Source of the DNA: Coemansia sp. RSA 1804
Lineage: Eukaryota > Kickxellomycota > Kickxellomycetes > Kickxellales > Kickxellaceae
Direction: 5' to 3'
Length of the DNA stretch: 16,553 nucleotides
Assembly: GCA_027578815.1 (NCBI GenBank)
Contig: JANBTH010000479.1
Location: forward strand, 1-16,553
In this document: positions 9,244 to 16,553 of the stretch, in pieces
Layout of the letters: every line of letters starts with the position of its first letter
Position numbering within the stretch: position 1 is the first letter of the stretch
Notes under the pieces: generated by a model
The model's database searches: none
Told to the model about the DNA's origin: nothing
What the model saw: only the letters and a program-made list of their open reading frames with translations
Position numbers and translations under genes: made by a program

Positions 9244-10455
9244 ATGTTTGCCACCCGTAACGCGATCAAGCTTGCAGCGCGCTCCTTCTCGACCGGCGTG
9301 CCTCTGCAGTCCAAGGTGGCTGTTCTGGGAGCGGCCGGCGGCATCGGACAGCCGCTGTCGCTTCTTCTGAAGGCCAACCCTCGGGTTACAGAGCTCGGGC
9401 TGTACGATATCCACAACACGCCGGGCGTTGCAGCGGATGTTGGACACATCAACACGCTGTCGACCGTCAGCGGATACACGGCAAAGGACAAGGACGGGCT
9501 GAAGAAGGCGCTTGACGGCGCAGAGATTGTCGTCATTCCCGCCGGAGTTCCCCGCAAGCCTGGCATGACCCGTGATGATCTGTTCAACACCAACGCCAGC
9601 ATCGTGCGCGACCTCGCCAAAGCCTGTGCCGAGTTCTGCCCCAAGGCGAAGATCCTGGTTATCTCCAACCCGGTCAACTCTACCGTCCCCATCACCACCG
9701 AGGTCTTCAAGAAGGCCGGCGTCTACGACCCCAAGAGGTAAGGCAATCTGTTGTGCTCGTGTGTGCTCTCTCCTTGAGCGCTACTGCGAGTATGCTTACG
9801 ATAATGGAAATAGTGCTGGGCTTTTTTTTCGCCCCTCACGACTGCCTGCATTGATGTATGCGTACTAATCGATATGCCCTTTCCTAATGAGCTGTGCTTG
9901 TTTCCGGCTCTGTGGATCTGCACTGGATAAAGCAATAGGATCTTTGGAGTCACCAGCCTCGACCTGGTGCGCGCATCGCGCTTTATCGGCGACAAGCTGG
10001 GCAAGATCGTCGACGTGCCGGTTGTTGGTGGCCACGCAGGCACCACCATCATCCCGCTGTTCTCGCAGGTGAAGGGTCTGGAGCTGACCAAGGACGAGCT
10101 TGACGCACTGACCCACCGCGTGCAGTTCGGCGGCGACGAGGTTGTCAAGGCAAAGGACGGACTGGGCTCGGCCACGCTATCGATGGCCTTTGCCGGCGCC
10201 CGCTTTGCCGACTCCTTGCTGCGTGCCAGCAGCGGCGAGAACGTCCTGGAGTGGGCGTTCATCAAGACCGACCTCTTCAAGAAGGACGGCATCGACTACT
10301 TCTCCACCTACGTCAAGCTCGACAAGGACGGCGTCAAGGAGATCCTGCCTCTTCCCGAGTCTATCACCGAGTACGAGAAGGACCTTGTCAAGAAGGCTCT
10401 GCCCGAGCTCAAGAAGAGCGAGTCCAAGGGCACCAGCTTTGTTGCCACCGACTAA
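9244..10455 (+). CDS. MDH1: Malate dehydrogenase, mitochondrial, NAD-dependent (two exons)
   Basis: It oxidises malate to oxaloacetate with NAD in the TCA cycle in the mitochondrial matrix. Exons 9244-9737 and 9939-10455 join in phase (AG|G gives Arg, in YDPKR|IFGVT) to encode 336 residues, the usual length. Residues 1-20 are basic, hydroxylated and free of acids, a mitochondrial presequence. The dinucleotide-binding loop GAAGGIGQP is at 29-37, and Asp55 at the end of the second strand selects NAD over NADP. Substrate-binding arginines are Arg104 and Arg110 (RKPGMTR) and Arg176 (LDLVRA), with Asn142 in SNPVNS. The Asp173/His197 pair (SLDLV, GGHAG) is the proton relay. The C-terminus ends VATD with no peroxisomal SKL-type signal, which supports the mitochondrial isoform. 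Its codons are strongly C/G-ending, more so than its neighbours, consistent with high expression. Confidence 0.98.
9738..9938 (+). other. MDH1 intron (201 nt)
   Basis: The donor is GTAAGG and the acceptor CAATAG. A TACTAAT branch motif lies at about 9863-9869, some 70 nt before the acceptor, with a second CTAAT closer in. Removing it joins YDPKR to [12 protein letters not shown] exactly as in other malate dehydrogenases. Confidence 0.93.
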
Positions 10456-10589
10456 GCGGATAGACAGCTTTTACTTCTCTCTTTTCCCCCCTCCACCCCC
10501 TTTCCCACCCGTGCTGGAGCTACTTTTCTCTACAGTTGAACAACGAGTATTGAGTGTGGGATCTCTATTTGCTTGCAGCAGTTGATATG

Positions 10590-10595
10590 AATAAA
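10590..10595 (+). terminator. Polyadenylation signal of MDH1
   Basis: A canonical AATAAA followed by further A residues lies 135 nt after the MDH1 stop codon, a plausible distance for a fungal mRNA 3' end. Confidence 0.5.
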
Positions 10596-10770
10596 AAAGT
10601 AGTGATCAATCACTTTTAGCTCTGTTCCTTTTTGGTCGGGGTTTCTTTTGTAATTTTTAGTCTTCCTGCCTAGTAACCGCCGCCATTATTTATTCTTCCT
10701 TTTCTTCTCTTCTCGCCCGGTCGTTGTTTGCACACTTCCTTTTGATCTTCATCTCCATGCCATTTTGTTT

Positions 10771-10962
10771 ATGACACTCTGTTTTCTGTTTATCGGGCAA
10801 AAAAACCCTTTCTTTATAACCTACCAACTGGTGTGCCTGGCCTTGTTATTTTTCTCCATTCTTGATTTTGGCCCTGAGGCTCTGTTCAGACACCCCCGCG
10901 TCATTGCTGCTGCTCATAGACATAAACGGGCCGCCTTGCCTTTTGGGACGTTTGCACGATAG
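10771..10962 (+). other. Upstream open reading frame before Dicer
   Basis: A 63-codon frame starts at ATG 10771 and ends at TAG 10960-10962, 24 nt before the Dicer ATG. It has one hydrophobic stretch (LVCLALLFFSILDF) but no recognisable domain. It matters only if transcription begins upstream of 10771, in which case it would be expected to reduce Dicer translation. It may equally be untranscribed promoter DNA. Confidence 0.25.
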
Positions 10963-10986
10963 ATCAGAGGCTGCATTCGGGCCGCT

Positions 10987-13900
10987 ATGGCAGATATTAC
11001 CGAAAGCAACAATGGCGAGGACCAGACACAGCAGCCTCCTGGTCTTTTGACCAGCGGCATCCAGCCCAGGGAGTACCAGCTATCGTTGTTCAAGCGGGCG
11101 CTGAGCGACAACACGGTTGTTATCCTGGAGACAGGCAGCGGGAAGACGCTTGTGGCAGTGATGCTTATCCAGTGGTTTGCACAGCGTGATGCCAGTCTGG
11201 CCAAGCACCGTGATAGCGATAGCAGCAGCGCTCCCACTGCCAGCGGCGACAAGAAAAAGCCGCGCAAGGTGCGTGTGTTCCTCAACAACACAGTTGCACT
11301 GGTGCACCAGCAGGCACGCGTCATTGCCGGAAACACCGACCAGAAGGTGCAGGAGTTTGTTGGTTCGATGGGCATCGACGGCTGGGACGCGCTGAAGTGG
11401 GCGGATACGTGGAACAGCGCTACGGTTCTTGTGATGACGCACCAGGTTCTGCTCAATGCGCTGCGTGCCGGCTACGTGCACATTACCGACATCGATCTGC
11501 TGGTGTTTGACGAATGCCACCACGCCCGCGGCCACCATCCCTACGCACTGATCATGCGCGAGTTCTACGACTGCTGCCCTGAAGCCGACCGTCCGCACAT
11601 ATTTGGAATGACTGCGTCGCCTCTGAATGCGCGCCAGACTGCGCAAGCCTCTGTTATGCATCTGCAGTCCGCGCTCGACTCAAATATCTGCACTGTGGAT
11701 CTGACCGTTCATGCCGACGATGCTCTGCTTTCAAAGCAAACAAGCCTGTGCTACGAGTACGCGCTTCCGCCGGAATATGAGTCCACTCATTTTACTCGCA
11801 CCCTCGCTGAGAAGTGTGGGGCCAGCAAGGTCATCGCCGATGGCCTGCGCGCGATGCCTGTCGTCCTGTCCCTGCTGGGTCCCTTTGGGGTCGACCAGAT
11901 GTGGCACTACAAAATCATTCTCTGGTACAGAAGGATGATGCATTACATCCCAACCCGCTCTTTGCGTCCCTCTGCTGCCAGAAACAGCATGCTGGCCAGT
12001 CTGGCCCCGGATGGATCGGTAGATCCCGGATCCGAGGACCTTACCTCTGAAATTACAAAAGAATCTTCCGAGCAACCGTCACAAGCATCTCACGCTCCGC
12101 TCAATCCTTTTCTGGAGGCAATACTTCTCAAGCGTGCCATCGAGATCGACCGCGAATATGGCGGAGGCACTTCGTTCAATCCCGCAGAAGCCTTACCACC
12201 CATGCTCTCCGATGAAAAGCCTTCACCTATCCCCCACCTACATTCTTCCCGAACCGCCCGCAGGCCCTGGGATGTTGTGCGCAAGGATCTGTCGCCGCAG
12301 GTAAACAGACTGCTGGGTATTCTCTACGAATGGCGCAGCCGTCCAGACGAGCTGCGTGGCATTGTCTTTGCCCATCGCAGACTGACTGCCGTGCTTCTGG
12401 TCTATATCATATCCCACATTGCCGAGTTTTCATTTATAACAACCGATGTCCTGCTTGGCGTCGCTCAAAAGTCTGGCGCTAGCATGGATCGTCCGATTCG
12501 CGAGGGATCGATGCGTGCTGCGAGCAATTTGACGCTGAATGACTTTGCTGCTGGTAAAATCAATCTGATCTTTGCAACCCAGGTCGCCGAGGAAGGCGTC
12601 GATATCCAGCCGTGCAACCTGGTCATTCGTTTTGACCTTCCTCAAACTGCAACTTCGCTTATCCAATCCCGCGGCCGTGCACGAATGGCAAACTCGCAGT
12701 TTATTGTCATGGTTCCCGAGGTGGATGACATCCAGAAGGAGATGATGTCCAATGACGGCATGGTTGTTGCTGAGGCTGAGCTCCAAAATGGCGATAGTAT
12801 GGTTGTTGACGTCAAGGGATCCTCGGCAGCAGACACGGCTTCTGTCGATCCCAATGAGCTTGGTAGTATAGGCGATCCAAAAGCGCCTCTGTCTGAACAC
12901 CGTGCATCGTATACCGACTACCTCAAGCTTGTGTCTTTGGAAGAATGTCTGCGTGACTGGTGTAAGACCGAATCCATGACCATCAACGAGCAACCCGGCG
13001 ATGGTATTATTGTCACCGATCGCTCTCGTATAGATTACGGAATGTTGCTGCGTCGTTTGAGTCAATCGCTTGTTATAGACGATAGCACTGACACTGGGCT
13101 GGAGGAGATTTGGATTGAGCAAAAAGACAGATCGGGGCGCATCTATACAATTGTAACAACTCAGGCTCGTATCACTTATCTCTCTGCAGTCAATATTGTG
13201 TATCAGTATGTTCAGTTGCTTCCGCAAGAGGCGTCGTTCAGCCTTGCACCCGTCTTTGAGTTTGCGTGTGAAACACAACTTGAAGAACAAAACCCCCAGG
13301 ATGTTGAGAGGTCTAGCGAACCCCCGCTCGACGGTGACGCTGTTGCAATTATTGCTGATGTCGATTTTTGGGAGCCTGCAAGTAACAAAAAGAAAAAGAA
13401 GAAAAAGGCACCAAAGCCCATTCAGACGACTGTATACCGATGCACTGTCACTCTTCCAGCCAACTCAGCCATACGACAGGTTGTTGGTCCGCTTATGCCA
13501 AACAAGAAGCTGGCCAAGCAGGCTGCTGCCTATCGCACAGCAAAGAAGCTACATCAGCTGGGCGCCATTGACGATAATCTATGTCCGGTTGTAGAGGTTG
13601 CAGACGATAGCAATAAGGGGCGTGGTGTTGGGAACAATGATACACTGAACAACACCAATGTCAAGAACCAAGGTACCAAGGCGTCGGTTGCCAAATACGA
13701 GTGCGCGGTTCCGAGTGTTTTTGTTCATCCTCCGCTGGATGATCTTGAAACTGAAATGCTGGATTTTGACAATCATGACGAGCCTGAGGAGGGGTTAATT
13801 GAACCCGAGCCAGAATACCATCCACGCCCATGGCATCTATATCGGTTTTCGTTGCAGCATGTATTCTCGACAAATGCGTCCTCGCTTATTTTGGCCACTG

Positions 13901-16553
13901 CTCGCCCTCTTCCCAGCGACACGCTTGTTCCGCTGTATCTTTCCCAGTACGCAAAGGAACAGGAGGAAATGAACTCGTCACCTACCTTTATAGGATTTGA
14001 CTACATTGGCAGTCAAGTGCTGGATAAGGATCAGCTAGAAATCCTGGCGTCCTTTTCGTCAAACCTGATGGTTCGGGTGATATTTGCGGAGATGTCCTGG
14101 GTCACGCCAGAGATTGGCGTTGTTGTTGCGCCCGTCCTGTTTGATGGGTCTGGAATTGACTTTGGCTATGCAAAGAGCTGTTTTGCAGATAGATCAGGCA
14201 TCTATAAGCAGCACTCGGACAGCGACTATACGCAGCTTATTGGCCGGCCAGTGATGGACGGGCTTGATAACGGTAGGCTGAAACTTGTTGTGGAGGTGTG
14301 TGATGATGTCGACATCCACTCGGACCTAGCTCAGTATCATGCGCGCAGGAAGGGCGTGGTGATAGCAGATTCACAATGTACGAATTCCTCAACACAATCG
14401 CCAGCTTCGATCCGCGACTCTCAGCTGTCGCTAGCGGCTACTTTGCAGGATGGTGCTGTAACTCATCTACACTCGTCACCCTCGGCTTTTTCAATTGCAG
14501 AAACACCTTCTTCTGCCCCTTGTTCCAGCCCTGCAAAGGATTCTGACGGTAGCGATGCTGTAATGTTCAAAAGGCTAAAGAATGGTAAGAAGGGCGAGTC
14601 CTTAAGGGCAGTTACGCGGACGATGGTTGAATGGGCGCATGTCAAACACATTGTGCGGCTAATACCAAAGGGTGATATGGGGAACAACGTGCCGCTGTTC
14701 AAGGTGAAGGATGTTGGGCTTACCAACAATTATATGGTTGCTCAGACTACACATTTAGCCTCTGATGATGAGAACATGCTAAATTCGCATTTGCAGGCGG
14801 AAACCGAGATGGATGTTGATAGTAAAAGCCAGACGTGTGCCTATCCCGATGTAATATACTCGTCTCCCTTTTTCTGTGCCAACGAACCGATGAGCCTCGA
14901 TGAGCTCAATAATCTTTCTCTTCTTCCAGCATTCTTGCTGCGACTCGAGCAAGTGCTTATTGCGGATGAGGTAAAGAAGACGCTTGGCCTTTCTGTGAAA
15001 ACCGAGACCGCGCGCCAGGCACTCACAGCAAGCAGCTCATGTATGGATGTGTGCTACGAGCGACTTGAGACGCTTGGCGACTCCGTGCTCAAGTACATTA
15101 CATCCATAGCTCTTTACGTTTCGCATCCAGATGATCATGAGGGACTTTTGACATCTCGCCGCAGCGCGATTGTTGGCAACCATAACCTTTTCAAGCTGTC
15201 TCTAGAGCGCAACCTAGAAAAGAGCATCATAGCCAGCATGTTTGTCAAAAGGGAATTCCGCTATCCGGGCAGTGGATGGGAGCGTTTTACCTCAATCCAT
15301 CGTAAACTGATTTGTATGCGGGCATTTGACATAGAAGCCAATGACACGCCATCTGCCAGCTCCAGTTCGTCGAATGTTGCTGGGATCGAGCAAAACGAAT
15401 CTGCTACCGACTGTAGTTTGCAGAACAGCAATCCAAAACCAGCGCCTAAACGACAAACTCGCAAAATCAACACATCGCGCCTGCTGTCCGAAAAGACCAT
15501 TGCTGATGTTGTCGAGTCACTCCTGGGCGCATGTATAATTGACGGTGGATTTGAAGGAGCGCTGATGGGGGCGCGAGCATTGGGAGTAGTTCAAACCACG
15601 TGGTCATCCTGGTCACAGTTTGCCAGGATCTGGGAGCTGAGTATTGCCGCACGCAAATCAAGCATGCAACAGCTGGATTTCCTGTGTTCCAAGGCAATCG
15701 CTTCGGTTGGTGGCACTGAAGAGATCATAGAAATGTTTGAGGAGTTGAAGCTTGACAAAGAGGATGTGCTGTATGGCCGGTCAATGGTGACAGACGACAT
15801 TGTTCTCACCGAGATGGCATCGAGACAGTATCAGAAACAGAATGTGGGTACTAAAAAGGGCTCGTGGGTGAGTAACATTGAGGAAGCTCTGGGTTACGTA
15901 TTCAAGGACCGCAGCATACTGATTGAAGCATTAACTCACTGCAGCTCAGTTGATCTTCTTTCAAGCAGTTATCAGCGACTGGAGTTCCTTGGGGACGCAA
16001 TCCTCGATTATTTTGTTACTCGCAGGTACTATGATTATAAGCCAGAGCTTAGTCCGCATCGGATTACTCTTGTCAAGCATATAGCTGTGAGCAACAATCT
16101 CTTTGCAGTGATCCTGGTCTGCCATGGATTGCACAAGTACATCAGACATGACTCGGGCATTCTGGCAGAGGCAATCAAAGACTACATCCAACGCTTAACT
16201 AACGCACGCAGCACTTGGGCAAGAAACAATTCAGGCGGTGGTGACGCTATCAACAAACTCAAAGAATCTGGTTCCGAGACAAGTCAACAGGATGCGGTGG
16301 TTACCAGCAGCTACGATGATGAGAACGGTGAGAAGGTTGATTCCTTCAAGATCTCGTCAGCAAGGAGTATGCTACCAGTATGGGTAGAAGACCTGGAATC
16401 TCGTCCGACCAAATGCAGAAAGCCGAATGGCGTTGGTTCCGAGCAGAGTGGCTTGCCGTCTGACACCTATGCATACGATGGCGAAGCCGATATTTTCCAT
16501 AACCTCCCACCAGAATGCTGGAATCTTGTTGAGCCGCCAAAGGTTTTGGGCGA
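10987..16553 (+). CDS. DCL: Dicer-like RNase III, 3' end cut by the window
   Basis: Dicer cuts double-stranded RNA into siRNAs or miRNAs for RNA interference. The frame is open without an intron for 1855 codons plus 2 nt to the window edge. ATG 10987 is the first in-frame ATG after an in-frame TAG at 10960. Order: helicase Q-like region (26-31), Walker A TGSGKT (49-54), DECH (175-178), TAS (209-211); a helicase insert and variable linker (to about 430); helicase C with ATQVAEEGVD (530-539) and QSRGRARM (560-567); Dicer dimerisation domain (about 719-870) with LPANSAIRQVVGP; platform-like segment (about 1009-1030); connector LSLLPAFLLRLEQVL (1310-1324); RNase IIIa with Glu1361/Asp1365 (ERLETLGD) and Asp1507/Glu1510 (ADVVESLLGA); RNase IIIb with Glu1666/Asp1670 (YQRLEFLGD). 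The window stops at KVLG, just before the second IIIb acidic pair. No clear PAZ is visible; a dsRBD, if present, is outside the window. Which Dicer paralogue it is cannot be told. Confidence 0.97.
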   Translation, partial: MADITESNNGEDQTQQPPGLLTSGIQPREYQLSLFKRALSDNTVVILETGSGKTLVAVMLIQWFAQRDASLAKHRDSDSSSAPTASGDKKKPRKVRVFLNNTVALVHQQARVIAGNTDQKVQEFVGSMGIDGWDALKWADTWNSATVLVMTHQVLLNALRAGYVHITDIDLLVFDECHHARGHHPYALIMREFYDCCPEADRPHIFGMTASPLNARQTAQASVMHLQSALDSNICTVDLTVHADDALLSKQTSLCYEYALPPEYESTHFTRTLAEKCGASKVIADGLRAMPVVLSLLGPFGVDQMWHYKIILWYRRMMHYIPTRSLRPSAARNSMLASLAPDGSVDPGSEDLTSEITKESSEQPSQASHAPLNPFLEAILLKRAIEIDREYGGGTSFNPAEALPPMLSDEKPSPIPHLHSSRTARRPWDVVRKDLSPQVNRLLGILYEWRSRPDELRGIVFAHRRLTAVLLVYIISHIAEFSFITTDVLLGVAQKSGASMDRPIREGSMRAASNLTLNDFAAGKINLIFATQVAEEGVDIQPCNLVIRFDLPQTATSLIQSRGRARMANSQFIVMVPEVDDIQKEMMSNDGMVVAEAELQNGDSMVVDVKGSSAADTASVDPNELGSIGDPKAPLSEHRASYTDYLKLVSLEECLRDWCKTESMTINEQPGDGIIVTDRSRIDYGMLLRRLSQSLVIDDSTDTGLEEIWIEQKDRSGRIYTIVTTQARITYLSAVNIVYQYVQLLPQEASFSLAPVFEFACETQLEEQNPQDVERSSEPPLDGDAVAIIADVDFWEPASNKKKKKKKAPKPIQTTVYRCTVTLPANSAIRQVVGPLMPNKKLAKQAAAYRTAKKLHQLGAIDDNLCPVVEVADDSNKGRGVGNNDTLNNTNVKNQGTKASVAKYECAVPSVFVHPPLDDLETEMLDFDNHDEPEEGLIEPEPEYHPRPWHLYRFSLQHVFSTNASSLILATARPLPSDTLVPLYLSQYAKEQEEMNSSPTFIGFDYIGSQVLDKDQLEILASFSSNLMVRVIFAEMSWVTPEIGVVVAPVLFDGSGIDFGYAKSCFADRSGIYKQHSDSDYTQLIGRPVMDGLDNGRLKLVVEVCDDVDIHSDLAQYHARRKGVVIADSQCTNSSTQSPASIRDSQLSLAATLQDGAVTHLHSSPSAFSIAETPSSAPCSSPAKDSDGSDAVMFKRLKNGKKGESLRAVTRTMVEWAHVKHIVRLIPKGDMGNNVPLFKVKDVGLTNNYMVAQTTHLASDDENMLNSHLQAETEMDVDSKSQTCAYPDVIYSSPFFCANEPMSLDELNNLSLLPAFLLRLEQVLIADEVKKTLGLSVKTETARQALTASSSCMDVCYERLETLGDSVLKYITSIALYVSHPDDHEGLLTSRRSAIVGNHNLFKLSLERNLEKSIIASMFVKREFRYPGSGWERFTSIHRKLICMRAFDIEANDTPSASSSSSNVAGIEQNESATDCSLQNSNPKPAPKRQTRKINTSRLLSEKTIADVVESLLGACIIDGGFEGALMGARALGVVQTTWSSWSQFARIWELSIAARKSSMQQLDFLCSKAIASVGGTEEIIEMFEELKLDKEDVLYGRSMVTDDIVLTEMASRQYQKQNVGTKKGSWVSNIEEALGYVFKDRSILIEALTHCSSVDLLSSSYQRLEFLGDAILDYFVTRRYYDYKPELSPHRITLVKHIAVSNNLFAVILVCHGLHKYIRHDSGILAEAIKDYIQRLTNARSTWARNNSGGGDAINKLKESGSETSQQDAVVTSSYDDENGEKVDSFKISSARSMLPVWVEDLESRPTKCRKPNGVGSEQSGLPSDTYAYDGEADIFHNLPPECWNLVEPPKVLG
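13387..13407 (+). repeat. Poly-lysine run in the Dicer dimerisation domain
   Basis: Seven consecutive AAA/AAG codons (residues 801-807) lie in an insertion between the two halves of the dimerisation domain, just before APKPIQTTVYRCTV. This is a low-complexity basic loop, possibly RNA-contacting or a nuclear-localisation-like patch, and a site prone to length variation. Confidence 0.8.

Larger units (their letters stand above)
10456..10986. other. MDH1-Dicer intergenic region
   Basis: The left part is the MDH1 3' UTR, with a C-rich pyrimidine tract (about 10476-10510) and a poly(A) signal. The right part (about 10690-10760) is C/T-rich and probably the Dicer promoter. Two upstream ATGs, at 10756 and 10771, open short frames before the Dicer start. 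Apart from these I see no coding or RNA gene. Confidence 0.5.

Noticed and set aside
8929..9447. Minus-strand frame over the MDH1 promoter and first exon
   Set aside because: It overlaps the MDH1 presequence and NAD-binding exon in antisense. It consists largely of low-complexity Lys/Glu-rich sequence from the C/T tract.
12430..13290. Long minus-strand open frame (286 codons) inside Dicer
   Set aside because: It lies wholly antisense to conserved helicase-C and dimerisation-domain sequence, has no recognisable domain, and is explained by the codon pattern of the sense strand.

Overview
The window looks like nuclear DNA of a filamentous or early-diverging fungus. It carries four protein-coding genes, all on the + strand and head-to-tail, with short spliceosomal introns (119-201 nt; GTATGT, GTAAGT and GTAAGG donors, CTAAC/CTAAT-type branch points, TAG acceptors). 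The protein set (Sec63, MCM-binding protein, mitochondrial malate dehydrogenase, Dicer) is eukaryotic. Having both MCMBP and a full-architecture Dicer argues against a Saccharomyces-type yeast. The exact lineage cannot be fixed from sequence alone. My guess is an early-diverging group such as the Kickxellales, and it is only a guess.

Layout. Positions 1 to about 3600 are visibly AT-rich with no gene I can recognise. Weak minus-strand coding candidates lie at 1783-2217 and 2668-2892. From about 3600 rightward the DNA becomes GC-richer and gene-dense. SEC63 (4123-6166, one intron) is an ER translocon J-protein. The MCMBP/mcb1 orthologue (6525-8446, one intron) acts on the MCM2-7 replicative helicase. 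MDH1 (9244-10455, one intron) is a TCA-cycle enzyme with a mitochondrial presequence. A Dicer-like RNase III gene starts at 10987 and is open, with no intron, to the window edge at 16553. It is cut inside the second RNase III domain.

The four genes do not form a functional pathway; they look like ordinary neighbouring loci. The most informative locus is Dicer. Its helicase motifs are intact, its RNase IIIa site is complete and the first half of its RNase IIIb site is intact, so the organism probably retains RNA interference. It has no obvious canonical PAZ signature, several low-complexity insertions, and an unusually long spacer inside RNase IIIb. I see no CRISPR array, rRNA, convincing tRNA, complete transposon or viral gene.
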